Positions 1 through 10,314 of a DNA stretch of 64,000 nucleotides are shown piece by piece; positions within the stretch are counted from its first letter, which is position 1, and every line of letters starts with the position of its first letter. The DNA lies in assembly GCA_016630905.1 (NCBI GenBank), contig WBMQ01000015.1, positions 186,001-250,000 on the forward strand, read 5' to 3'. The notes beneath the pieces were generated by a model. That model was not told the origin of the DNA and ran no database searches. It saw only the letters and a list, made by a program, of their open reading frames with translations. This DNA is from Capillidium heterosporum. Taxonomy: Eukaryota; Entomophthoromycota; Entomophthoromycetes; Entomophthorales; Capillidiaceae. A program made the translations under genes and the position numbers.

Positions 1-206
1 TCGGAAGTCTTACTCTTGATAGCTTTGGAATACTTGACGCTGCGGACATAGTCCTCCACTCGGAAATATTTGCAAAATTTGAAGAAGAGGGTGCAACTGA
101 AGCTTAAGATGGAAGTTAGACTTAACAGTTCTAAACCTAAGACTATGGAGAAGCTTAGGATTATCTGTAATGGATATATCGCTAAGTAGTTGGATGGGTC
201 GCTCAT
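1..206 (-). CDS. Partial membrane protein (N-terminus only)
   Basis: An ATG at 204-206 on the minus strand opens a frame of 68 codons that runs off the window edge. Residues about 8-43 are almost entirely hydrophobic (Leu, Ile, Ser, Phe rich), long enough for one or two transmembrane helices. A basic, aromatic stretch (FKFCKYFRVEDYVRSVKYSK) follows. I do not recognise the family. The composition would suit the first helix of a multispanning protein such as a receptor or transporter, but nothing specific is visible. The CDS is cut by the window boundary, not by a stop. Confidence 0.5.
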   Translation of the reverse strand, partial: MSDPSNYLAIYPLQIILSFSIVLGLELLSLTSILSFSCTLFFKFCKYFRVEDYVRSVKYSKAIKSKTS

Positions 207-1338
207 TTCGTGTTGGTTCTTGGTTCTTTAGAAAAAGTTGTTGAATTGGATTTCCAAGCTTGTTTCAATTGTGGAAATACTATTCAGCCAATCACTTGCT
301 CAGTAGAGAGGCTATAACGTCATTTCAATAGTCCTAATATTCTACCAAATGATATAAATAGTTCAAGCTTGACGAAGTAGATGTCCAATCTCATCAACCA
401 ACTGTAAAACCAAATTGACAACCTGAGCTTATCTAAACAGTTATGCTGAATAAACCAAGGAATTGGTGCATCAATGTTTTATAACTAATAAAAGTAGCAG
501 TGTTAATTTTTTGTATTTGTAGCCACAATCTCTAGCAAAATATGCTAGTTTGAAGGAATTGAGATAAACGTTAAGCCAAGTTTTAAGTATGTAAGAGGTA
601 TATACATATCATATTATAAATGTATGCTTCTATTTTAGAGTTATATCGAAGGTCAACAAATGTTATAATAACCGATATCTCTACTGTTCAAATGAGGTCA
701 TGTAGTTACCACAAATTCACAAATTTTATGCTATACCAAGTTTCTACTTTGAAAACAACCTTGCTACATAGTAAACATTATAAACAAGATCAACTAACAA
801 GTTGAAACTTTTGATGAGGTGAGATATCCTATACAATACACTAACAATTTAATGTAAGGAACTATCCAAACTTGTACGAGATTCTTCAAATCCTGGCAAA
901 GTAACTATTTTAGTAGTAACTGTACATAAATTACAATCAAAAGTCCAAAATTAACAAATAAACCTTAATCCATCAACTGCAAACATGGACAAAGGATCCT
1001 ATATCCCTTAGAAATTTATATTCTTTGGATTTATCGCTTCAACCCAACATACATCCGTTATAACTTCATTGGAAGTAGCTTCAAGGTTTTATACCTTCCC
1101 TGCATACTAATTGTTAATTAAGCGGCTCATGTAGATCTATATCTCTTACTGAGGTTTAATGAGTGTTGCGTTTAAATATATGTGATGGAATAATACCAAT
1201 TATTAAAATAGCAACATGTCAAAGAATACTTCAATTTATTAAATATACCAGGAAGTAGCGATTATAAAATAAGAACGATAATGTCAAATATAAGAAAAAC
1301 TGATGATCCAAGCTAGCCTTTGCTGGAAAGGGATAGGA
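207..1338. other. Intergenic, no gene seen
   Basis: AT-rich sequence with frequent stops in all frames. One short ATG-started frame (620-805) has no protein-like features. No tRNA or repeat was recognised. Confidence 0.5.
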
Positions 1339-1779
1339 TCATTTGGAAGTAAAGGCAGATAAAAAGAACATGATGGTGATCAAGGAGCTGGACCGCAACA
1401 GCGTCAAAGTTAAGAAGCTACTGGTATCCAAAATCTGGAAAGTGTAGATACAACAAGCCTCCAAAACTAAGAACAGCCAGATCTGTCCTAGTAGTAGGCA
1501 CCAGTATCTGCGGACGTGGTCGTCTTTCAAAACTTTGGATAGGAAGGTTTCCTCATCCAATTTGGAAGTTAAATAGTCGACTTCGCTATACACTAAACTG
1601 GAGATCAAGCTTATCAAGGTTAAAGCGGTCTTGGCCAAACTCAAGCCACTCCATTCACTCCACTCCATGTCATTTGGGTTGGTTTGCATTATGTGCTCGA
1701 ACGTTAAACAGTAGACTATCGACGTCAAGGCAACAGTCATAAAACATCCGTTTATCACTAGTCCTTTGGTACCTTTCAT
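1339..1779 (-). CDS. Small four-helix membrane protein, unknown function
   Basis: A single-exon frame of 146 codons with an ATG at 1777-1779. Four hydrophobic segments are visible at about residues 8-28, 50-66, 95-115 and 122-142. A short polar loop (DYLTSKLDEETFLSKVLKDD) lies between helices 2 and 3. The family is not recognised; MARVEL-like or other small tetraspanning proteins are possible but unsupported. Its layout resembles the membrane protein at 10315-10813 (similar size, several helices, a SLIS motif in the second helix followed by an acidic loop), which could mean distant paralogy or chance. Confidence 0.6.
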   Translation of the reverse strand: MKGTKGLVINGCFMTVALTSIVYCLTFEHIMQTNPNDMEWSEWSGLSLAKTALTLISLISSLVYSEVDYLTSKLDEETFLSKVLKDDHVRRYWCLLLGQIWLFLVLEACCIYTFQILDTSSFLTLTLLRSSSLITIMFFLSAFTSK

Positions 1780-2737
1780 TTTGCAGTTGGATATGTTGAG
1801 GTAAGATGGCGAAAAGTTCGGTACTATGTCGCTTTACGGCTGAAAATCCCTTTGAATATAGCGTTGGTGGCCTAAGTCGCTTGAGGGTGGAGTTCAAAGT
1901 CGGGTTCGGTTAGTTGGAGCGGCAGAGAAAAGTAAAATTTTCGTTTCAAACAAAATTTTAAAAATAAGTTGCTTGAATGGGGTGCTTCCTCCGTTATATA
2001 CCACTTGAATTTTTCGTTTAACCTAATGCCACAGTGTTGGATGAAAAGTTGCAAGTTATTCGTACAAAGCTGCTTTTTTAGGTTAGTCCAACCTCATCCC
2101 CTTTATATATACCTTTCTTTTCTTCCTTTCCCCTTTCGAAAAGCTATTTTTAAATCGAGTACAATGCCTGCTTTGCAAGGCATATTATTCTTGCCAAATG
2201 CCTTATGCTACTTAGCTTCTGTTCCAACTATCCACCCTAAATATATTTTGGGGGCATGGGAGTGTTGAGTTCCTTAGCTGTGCACCTAAAACCTTTTCCT
2301 TTGTCTTTGACCTTAATATGCTACGTCACCAACCATCCTTTCGTAACTCGATTTGGAGGAGGGCAGGCGTATTGTGTAAACTTGGTGGCCCTAGAGGTCG
2401 CTGCAAGTCCCTTCTAACTAAAGCTTGGGTGCGGTGATTTGAGTATAGAGCTGGGGGCGGAGCTCAGAATTAGTTTAAGCGTAGCCTATTGTTTATTTGG
2501 ATGTCCCTTCTTTTATCTGGACCCTGTTTTAAACTTTTCGATATAGGTTGTTCCCATATACAGAGATTGGAAACTGTTGACGATGTATGCTTTGCTTCTA
2601 GAAAACAAGTTTGTCTTTGTGGATCAAATAGGTTTATTGAGAAAGGAATCAAGATTCTTGTCAAATCCTTTATTTCTTCACTGAATTGAGCCTAATTTCT
2701 TATTGTATCGTTCCATTTTTCCAAATTTGGAGTCTTT
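1780..2737. other. Intergenic / probable promoter region
   Basis: Contains a TATA-like element (tttatatatacc, about 2101-2112) on the plus strand. A 34-codon ATG frame begins at 2164 and has no supporting features. The rest shows no convincing gene. Confidence 0.35.
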
Positions 2738-3016
2738 TTATAGATTAGGGTTATTTGCACTTGATATTTTAGCCAACAAATTCAAGTATGTACCAGTATC
2801 TATTGGTGTAAGGCTACAATGTTTCTTCGGAGTTTTACAAAATGTTGCCCCATTTTGTTTGGAAAAACTTGCACTCTTTATAGCTGGATCTGTAGAAATG
2901 TGCAGTTTTTCGAACAAATAGTGAATTTTATTATAATACAATTCAACAGATAATAAAGCATATGTATTTCCATATGCTATATACAATAAAGCTAATTTGA
3001 TAAGAAAATCAAACAT
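2738..3016 (-). CDS. Possible small secreted protein (weak)
   Basis: A 92-codon frame starts at an ATG (3014-3016) with a hydrophobic N-terminus of about 22 residues that could be a signal peptide. It is followed by a polar region with two cysteines close together (FCKTPKKHCS). No family is recognised. The opposite strand is also open over part of this interval, so the frame may be fortuitous. Confidence 0.25.
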   Translation of the reverse strand: MFDFLIKLALLYIAYGNTYALLSVELYYNKIHYLFEKLHISTDPAIKSASFSKQNGATFCKTPKKHCSLTPIDTGTYLNLLAKISSANNPNL

Positions 3017-4299
3017 TAGGTTTATAAGAAATTTATTTATGATTCAATTGCTTTACTAGGCTATATATGAAGAATCATTGTTTTAAATTATTTATTATTA
3101 CTATCTCTAATACGATCCAATTTCCATAGATAAGATTTTGAAATCGAACTATGTAAGGAAACAGATATATTATTTAAAATTTTATATCAGATCCATACTT
3201 ACTAGGTAAAGCTATTTTATTTATACCAATGTTGTCTATATCACTCGATTCATTACTTCAATAATAAAATGTACATATTAAACATTATTTTTGCATGGTT
3301 CTGTTTCTGAATTTATTGAATTCTATCTCATATTGACATTAAACATTTGTATATTGTTACAAGCTATCGATATCTACAATGAACTCGTAAATGCTATTGC
3401 TTTATATAACTGTAAATTTACTCTATATTATCCTATATTCATAATATAATGTATGTGACATATCTACTTTATAGTATATTTGTTGTAAGCATGTGATAGT
3501 TTATAAGATTAAATATAATGTAAAGCAAAATTGGTATCAATTCCAAATTAAATGTACCATATAGAGCTTTAATTTCGATGGTATAGTTCAATTCATTTGA
3601 AATAGTGTAAAGGTTATGCAGAAAAGTTCACTCATGAAGCAGGGATCTTGAATGGAATACCATCATTGATCAGTTGCGATACTACCATACACTTACAAGC
3701 AGAGGCGGTTAGTCATCTCGAAATTATTCAAAAAAGTGAACCGAAACCTTGAACCTTCCAACCGAATACTAAACGTCTTAGCAATAAATTCACGCCACCT
3801 AGATGGAAATATAGCATCTAATAAAAACTAGATAACTAAGTCGAAATAGGATGTCAACTAATCTGATTTGAGAGTACAAAATTACTTATAAACACGGGCT
3901 TTGGTAAGTTCAAACTCGCCATTTCTTCAAACTTGAACTGACATCCCTAATTTCTCAATGTTGATTAGGAGACTTTTAACATTTTATAGATACAAAGTCG
4001 GATTAGATACCGCAAGCCTTTAATTTATACTACATTTAGTAAAATATTGCAATGCTTTTAATAGCATTTAATGTACGACAGTAGCTATATTCAATTTTAA
4101 ATTAATAACCCCTTTCCCATCCTATTGAGCTAAATTCTATTTGTTTGCAATAGTTAAAACTTCTACATATTACTAATTAAAATTAGTAGTATACGGCTAC
4201 GCAGATGTTGAGGCTTACTACCTAATTATATCTATACTACAAATTCGATAATCGTCTATCAAAATTTAAAGCAATAAAGGTCAAATATTAAATGCAGGT
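3017..4299. other. Intergenic, no gene seen
   Basis: Very AT-rich with dense stop codons on both strands. No structural RNA or repeat was recognised. Confidence 0.5.
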
Positions 4300-4850
4300 T
4301 TATTCTATACTTTCTCGTAGGATCTTTCTTGTAAAAACTTGTTTCCACTTATAGAAGTTGTTGTCGTCATCATCGCCACTCTTTTTACAGGTTTTGGTAC
4401 ACTCCTCGTAGGTCTTAAAGGGTCTACATGGACCACAGCCACCATAGCTGAACTGGGTACATTCCTTGGTGTACAGGTTGAAATAATAGCTTTCGATCAG
4501 CGCTTCACAATTTCCTTCGTTGGGTATCTGGTAGCACTTGAAATCCCTATTTAAAGCTTAATAGTGCTTGTCATGAATCAAATACGTACAGATTTCTAAA
4601 CTGGTGCTCCAAATCTTTGGAATTTATGGTCAGGCACTTGGTAGGTCGATTTTGATAGCTGCTTCCTCTACATTTACAAGTGTACGGTTAGTTATATGCA
4701 ATTTGTATGGATATCTTACCCATAAGTCGATGGAGTCGCTGAATCAAAACTTAAAAGGTAGAAAGCAACGATCAAAAAGTTTATTTGGATCGAATTTTGA
4801 AATAGCATCTTTAGGTTTGCTAGCTGAAATGTTTGGAAGGAATTGTCCAT
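4300..4850 (-). CDS. Secreted Kunitz/BPTI-domain protein
   Basis: Three exons (4850-4720, 4667-4590, 4546-4300) joined by GT-AG introns of 52 and 43 nt give one frame. It is 137 residues from the second Met (4808), which best fits a signal peptide, or 151 from the first. Numbering from the second Met, a Kunitz domain spans residues 60-109. Its cysteines at 60, 69, 85, 93, 105 and 109 have spacings 9-16-8-12-4, against 9-16-8-13-4 in BPTI. The YYFN, QFSYGGC and FKTYEEC motifs are all present. The P1-equivalent residue is Glu70, so trypsin inhibition is not expected. Cys96 is an extra cysteine inside the domain and could pair with Cys41 in exon 2. The tail is acidic, then basic (DDDDNN, KWKQVFTRK). 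Kunitz domains are typical of animals and rare in fungi. The domain call is strong; protease inhibition is inferred. Confidence 0.88.
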
Positions 4851-6090
4851 GATACAACTTTTATATCCATCTACCAAACTTTGAGTTTGAATTTACTACT
4901 AAGATCGCCGACCTATCAGTTATGTAAAAGAAACTGTTTTCAGGCTACACTTACAAAGAACCCAACTTAGCTTTTTCCCTTGATACCAGGTATCGTTTCA
5001 ATTATGTGGGATACCATTGTTTGTTGAATATCTTCGAATAGACGGCAAGTTCTTCGAATTTTTTCCTTTTCAAGGGTTTTGGATATTAGATTAAGATTCA
5101 ATTTGATTTGCAAAACTATCCTTCAGATGTGCTGTTAGTGAGGCTCAGTCAAAGTAAATATTTTATCTTTATTCTAGTGAAAATTACTTTTATAGTATTT
5201 TTTGTATAAGTAGATACATGCTTTTAGTATTATGAACACTATTTTTGCTAGATGTTGATAAATACTATACTTTGATAGTTTTACAAGATATCTTAGCAAA
5301 ATAGAAAATATAAATGAAAGTTCACCACCTTCCAATAACAGTAAAGAACTCAGATATACTACAAGATTATTGGAAGGTTACGAATTTGTACACATTCTAA
5401 ACTTTTAGATCAGTTTGTTATAGCAGCACTTTTCCAGGCTTGGTTGATTGAGACATTCTGCGAAGCTACTGATGAGTTATATAAAAGGAGTGTGTTTAGC
5501 TTTATTTTAAATAAGTGATATCAGACATTTTATAGGTATATTGATGCATCTCCAAGGTCAGATTTCTATCTAGATACTTAAATTGAAAGACTGGGATATC
5601 TCCGTAGTCTATGAATTCAAACCTCCATGGATTTAAACATATCGTCCTAAATATATATTTTGTACATTATATCATTACCTTGTAATATATGATGAATTTA
5701 AGAATATATTTGAAAGTCAGTCGCTGTAAAGACATCCCACAATCAATATTTACTCCAATTTCGACCTACATGTAACTGCTATTTAACGGACAATAAAAGA
5801 TTTGCTATATCTCACATAAAATTTGTACATGTACATTAAATATATAGTTAATTTTGCATATATGATATAATGTTATCCAGTATATTGATTTTATTGTCAT
5901 CGAACCTGCAATTTAACTGAAAATATAATACATAACTTTCACTATTTTTGTAATCTTATGAAATAATCTAATAAATGAAAAAATAATACATGTAAAAGTC
6001 ATATATAAGAATACTAGGTTATAGACACAAAGCTACAAACTAAATCGTATACATTAAATAATTGCCACCTTACTGCATAGCTATAGAACG
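4851..6090. other. Intergenic
   Basis: AT-rich, with no convincing coding frame on either strand. It contains the upstream region of the Kunitz gene (left) and of the repeat protein (right). Confidence 0.5.
6002..6009 (+). promoter_or_regulatory. TATA-like box upstream of repeat protein
   Basis: TATATAAG lies 82 nt upstream of the ATG at 6091, a plausible core-promoter distance. The region is AT-rich, so chance occurrence is possible. Confidence 0.35.
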
Positions 6091-7095
6091 ATGCAATTCT
6101 TCACATCCACCTTACTTTCAGCCTTGATAATCTCCCTCATTCTTGACAACGGGATTCTAGCTACTCCCGTACAAAACAAAGGTTCAAACGGGATAGTAGA
6201 TATCAGCCCCAAAGTCAATCCTTCAGCTCAGCACGGTATGAAAACTCGACGTGCCGATCCACCCAAGAGGGAGGAAAGTGCAATACCGTCTATGGTCAAT
6301 GTCGACAAACCAGTAACCCCGCCTGGTTTGAAGCTACCCGCCGCAGTAAATCCTAAATCTAGACGCGCTGATCCACCCAAGAAGGAAGATGCTCCCGTGC
6401 CAGTTAATGTAAGCGCTGATAAACCAACTGTTGTAGCTGAACCCAAACAACTAGCTGTTTCCAGTCCTAAAGCTAGACGCGCTGACCCTCTTAAGAAGGA
6501 AGATATCTCAGTTCCAGCCAACGTCAGTGGCGATAAACCAGATGAACCTAAACAACCAGTCAACATAAGTCCAAAATTTAGACGTACTGATACCCCCAAG
6601 AAGGAAGATGTTCTAGTGCCAGCTAATGTCAGTGCCGATAAACCAGCTGAACCCAAGCAGCCGGCTGTCGTCAGTCCCAAAGCTAGACGTGCTGATCCGC
6701 CTAAGAAGGAAGACACTCCCGTGCCAGCCAATGTAAGCGCTGATAAACCAGCTATTGCGACTGAACCTAAGCAGTCAGCTGTCGCTAATCCTAAATCTAG
6801 ACGTGCCGATCCACCTAAGAAGGAAGATGCTCCAAACCCAGTTAATATCAGTGCAGATAAACCAGCTGAACCCAAGCAGCCAGTCGTCCTCAGCCCTAAA
6901 GCTAGACGCGCCGATCCACCTAAGAAGGAAGATGCCCTAGCACCAGCCATCGTTAACACTGATAAGCCCTTAACCCCAGCTGAATTCAAACAACCTGCTG
7001 GAGGAAACACAAAGGCCAGACGTGATGACCTATCTATGCACAATGCTGCTGTACAAGAAACTTCATCCGATGAGAAACCCGCCTTCGTAGTCTAA
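6091..7095 (+). CDS. Secreted repeat protein with dibasic-flanked units (possible Kex2-processed precursor)
   Basis: A single exon of 334 codons. Residues 1-25 form a signal peptide (hydrophobic core, then ATP). From residue 53 to 309 there are seven tandem units of 35 or 38 residues. Each begins RRADPPKKED (one variant RRTDTPKKED) and continues with a Pro/Val-rich stretch, NVSADKP and EPKQ; the eighth unit is degenerate and ends the protein. Each unit starts after a K-x-R-R site, which is Kex2-like, so maturation could release repeated Pro/Lys-rich peptides. Several N-V-S or N-I-S sequons are present. The sequence is low-complexity and probably disordered. It could instead be a cell-wall or matrix protein. 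The opposite strand is open for 271 codons only because of codon bias in the repeats. Confidence 0.85.
   Translation: MQFFTSTLLSALIISLILDNGILATPVQNKGSNGIVDISPKVNPSAQHGMKTRRADPPKREESAIPSMVNVDKPVTPPGLKLPAAVNPKSRRADPPKKEDAPVPVNVSADKPTVVAEPKQLAVSSPKARRADPLKKEDISVPANVSGDKPDEPKQPVNISPKFRRTDTPKKEDVLVPANVSADKPAEPKQPAVVSPKARRADPPKKEDTPVPANVSADKPAIATEPKQSAVANPKSRRADPPKKEDAPNPVNISADKPAEPKQPVVLSPKARRADPPKKEDALAPAIVNTDKPLTPAEFKQPAGGNTKARRDDLSMHNAAVQETSSDEKPAFVV
6247..7017 (+). repeat. Seven in-frame tandem repeats of 105/114 bp
   Basis: Units encode 38, 38, 35, 35, 38, 35 and 38 residues. The length classes differ by exactly one codon triplet-set (three residues, as in VVAEPKQ versus EPKQ). Units 2 and 5 resemble each other, as do 4 and 6, which suggests duplication of larger blocks followed by divergence. 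Confidence 0.85.
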
Positions 7096-7296
7096 TAGTA
7101 ACAGTCTACAAGAACATTAAACCTATATTTTATCCATATATTTTTAAATATATATAGCCTTTGGCTAATGTATAAATTGTACTTTAATATTTTCCGAAAG
7201 TTTTGAAAACGTGTCCATAAAACTCAATTGTTGAAGCCTAAACCTTCTCTAACTTGAACTCAAAGTCCAACTAAACTCTAACTTCAAGCTAAGAAT

Positions 7297-8999
7297 ATGG
7301 ATCTACCCAATTTAAAGCCAAGCACGCTGTACGAAATACCTATGGTAAAAGCAAATTATTGAGGGTTCTTTATGTATCTATTTTTTACCATATAAGTGTA
7401 GGCCGACAGTTGTGATATGATAGTACAGAGCCAACTGGTACGCACCCAATTTCAAATCAGTGTCAATAGGTTAAGTAGTCAAATCGACAAAGATCTATTG
7501 GACAGCGAAGAAAGTCTGGAGAAGTTGAAGGTAAGATTTATCTTTTACTTTATATTTTTAATTCATTGTTTTTTATAAAAGGCAAGGGGTAGTTGGCGTC
7601 AACTCGCCAATTTGACAAAGCAGTTGATAACTATTTGCGACTATAAAGATGTTGCTAAGTTGGGAAAGGTATAAGTTGTTAGATTTATTAGTACTTACAG
7701 GCATTTTGTGTTTAGTTGTTGGTACTTCGACAGTTGTCTCTAGAGAAGTTAAAGTTGTACCAATTGGCCAACGCTGAACTCGATACTATTAATTTACCAA
7801 GTTTATTAAACAAATTTAATTTGAATGAGTACGATGGGTTTGATACTAGCTCAGGTATTTTATATATCTATGGTTTACTTACACCTTATAGGCTCTATAC
7901 TTCCCTTCAGCCTATTTATAACTTGGTCCAACTTACCGTCGAAACTGGGCAACATAAATGAAAGTATATTGCGCTTGCACCTATTACTTTATTTGTGTCT
8001 GGATGTAAGTTTTATTTACATTATATAAGCAACTGTGTTTTAACTATTCTCTATATGTAGATGCCAAAATCTTGCGATTCAGGACAAGGTAACTTAGTAT
8101 TTACATCTATATAAACTAAAATGTAATCCTTTTCTATTAGAAAATATTTGGAAATATCGTAGGTTGCAAGTTCAACTTATCATCGTCAACAAGTTAATAA
8201 TGCTTGAAGTAGTGGATGTCATTTATATATATTGACACTTGAAATAGGAGTTTGCGGAAGCAACTGAAATCTTGGAGCAACTCTGCTCAACTTTCCCAAC
8301 CAAACTGGGATTATTAATTAACTTGATTAAGCTTCATCTTTTAGTAAGTATGCTTTCCTTACAAACGCTAATGTCATATTCAATAGGGTGGAAATATTAA
8401 TGCAGCCAACATGTGCCTTGAAGACCTCGAGGCCAAAGTTAATTTACATACCGATGCCGAAAAGTTACAGGCAGAGTTCGTGTTAATCAAGTATTTATTA
8501 TCTACAAGCCTTTAATATACTAAGTTGCAACACTTTTTCTTTTTAAATTAGAGGATTGGTTTTGATAGCATCTGGAGACTATAAGCAGGCCGGTGAGCTT
8601 ATGAAGCAGCATTTAGATAAGTATCCTGACGCCATATTGGTAAACATTATATTCATCACATATGCTTACATCATATTTTAATATTTATCAGATCCAATCG
8701 CATCTAGCTTTAACACAGCTGTTCACTTCAGATGTACATCAGGTAAGTTTTCAATATATATTCCTGCTTATATCAAACTCCTTTGATAGGCAATTCAAAC
8801 GCTACATAAGGTCGTCACTTCAATAACCACCTCCAATCTAAACTTACAGAATACAGTCGATATGGAGCCGATTATATACAACTTGACTACCTTCTATGAA
8901 CTGAACAGTCAAAAGCATTTAGATAAGAAGCGAAATCTTTTGGAGCTGACTTTTGTCAACTTACAAGATGGCTTTGATGCCGATACTTTTCAATTTTAA
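7297..8999 (+). CDS. TRAPPC12: TRAPP complex subunit 12 (TRAPPC12/TTC15) homologue
   Basis: Twelve short exons, beginning 7297-7344 and 7402, joined by GT-AG introns of about 37-57 nt give one frame of roughly 400 residues ending at TAA 8997-8999. The strongest matches to the TRAPPC12 family are three. The block GSILPFSLFITWSNLP is followed by an LGNINESILRLH segment. An IWKYRR segment starts the TPR-like helices. The C-terminus reads YNLTTFYEL...KKRNLLEL...DGFDADTFQF. TRAPPC12 acts in TRAPPIII, tethering ER/Golgi and autophagy vesicles. The protein is much shorter than the animal one because the long disordered N-terminus is absent. One donor (exon 7, around 8210) is ambiguous between two in-frame GT choices. 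Confidence 0.78.
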
Positions 9000-9333
9000 T
9001 AGGTAGGTTATTAAACTTTTATGCTTTTATATTCATACTTGCACTTAGTATTTACTAGTTATATTAGCATTTGATTGATTTCATTATGAAAATAATCTTT
9101 ATAGGTAAGCTATTATAATGTCAAATCGAAAGCAAGTTTTATATGTTTTTCCATGTCTTAAAATTGAAATGTAGCTTATCCAATGTTACATGGTCATTAT
9201 AAAGCTTTAAATATATGCATATACGGATTTAAATGATGTTTGACAAATAAAATTATTATTTAAGAATACTGTATGAAGTGATAGTTTATAGATAGATGAT
9301 GGTTTTGAAATGCAAAGAGACTTATTTATATGG
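9000..9333. other. Short convergent intergenic spacer
   Basis: Separates the 3' ends of TRAPPC12 and the minus-strand secreted protein. AT-rich, nothing recognised. Confidence 0.5.
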
Positions 9334-9720
9334 TTAATCCAAAATCTGCTCCGGCATTTTGGGTTCGGTCGTATCAGCCTGAACATCTTCAATCGATTCT
9401 GGAGCATTATCGTCGGCTTGAGCCTTGATATTACTTGCGGGAACTGCTTTTTTACTACTTTGATCTTGCGCTTTAGCTTGGATACCCTTCTTGGCACTTG
9501 CCAGCTCCAACTTGTTAACGTTAGGTTGGCTGGATTTCTTCTGTCGCTCCTCCTCTTTCTTTTTCCGCTCCATCTCAACAATATACTCCGGACTTCCACC
9601 TATGCCAATCTGTAAAAGGTCGTTTGAATAGATTCCGAGGGGTCCATAGTTCGCAATCACTGAGCTGCAAGTCAAGATTATGGAGGTTAGTAAAGCTGTG
9701 CTAGTTCTCAATGTAAACAT
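9334..9720 (-). CDS. Small secreted, charged protein of unknown function
   Basis: An ATG at 9718-9720 gives 128 residues in one exon. Residues 1-23 are a clear signal peptide (MFTLRTSTALL..., ending SSVIA). A short region with NYGPLGIYSNDLLQIGIGG follows, then a highly charged Lys/Glu/Gln-rich helix-prone stretch (MERKKKEEERQKK) and an acidic, disordered C-terminus. An upstream GTG in the same frame would hide the signal peptide behind 12 residues and is not favoured. No family is recognised; the tail could be structural or an effector-like disordered region. Confidence 0.65.
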   Translation of the reverse strand: MFTLRTSTALLTSIILTCSSVIANYGPLGIYSNDLLQIGIGGSPEYIVEMERKKKEEERQKKSSQPNVNKLELASAKKGIQAKAQDQSSKKAVPASNIKAQADDNAPESIEDVQADTTEPKMPEQILD

Positions 9721-10314
9721 CTTTCTCTCACCGTATATACAACTGTAGTTTAGCACAGATATTCATTTATACTGATGTATAGCTTTATTATAAAAATTTG
9801 TTTGCATATCAAATAAATAGGAAACTAAACTGTTAAACTTTACACCGACATTTCTAAACGGAACTTAATAGTTTTCTCATATTCGTTGAAATGGCTGATC
9901 AATTTCAAAGCTCAAACAGGAATTTTAACATTAATGTTTCGAAATACGAAACACACCTATCTAAATGCTCTTGTAAGCTATACTAATCTAAATATTTTAG
10001 CATACTCGAATATAGTTAACAAAATGTAGCACTTATATCAATATATTTGAAATAATGCTATTTATGATGTCTCAATCGAATTAAATGTATTTAAAACTAA
10101 TATATATTTAAGTAACTCAAGTTGCCGAATTTAAAGGATAGAAATATTTAATGGAATCTTATAATTAAGTGTAGAGAAATATCGTACTACTAATCTATAG
10201 AACTTGGAAAAATCTGAAAACATATGTAAGGGATGCAATGGTTGGAAGGTATTCGAACTTCCACTGGAATCCAAACGAAAGTATACTGTACAGAGTTAAG
10301 GGAATACTAGTCAT
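9721..10314. other. Intergenic, no gene seen
   Basis: AT-rich. Nothing coding or structural could be supported. Confidence 0.5.

Noticed and set aside
620-805. 61-codon plus-strand frame
   Set aside because: No hydrophobic, motif or codon-use support; expected by chance in AT-rich DNA.
2164-2268. 34-codon ATG frame downstream of a TATA-like box
   Set aside because: Too short, no similarity, and the TATA context is common here.
4339-4852. Two short plus-strand frames over the Kunitz gene
   Set aside because: They are antisense to three spliced exons with an unmistakable Kunitz signature.
6228-7043. 271-codon open frame antisense to the repeat protein
   Set aside because: Its content mirrors the sense repeats (Gly/Leu/Ser-rich by codon complement) and it has no signal or independent features; the sense strand has a signal peptide and regular units.
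9207-9599. 130-codon minus-strand frame overlapping the small secreted protein
   Set aside because: A basic, shifted reading of the same sequence; the other frame has an ATG followed by a clear signal peptide.
10230-10310. TTCGAA-containing stretch considered as a tRNA
   Set aside because: No acceptor, D or anticodon stems can be formed.
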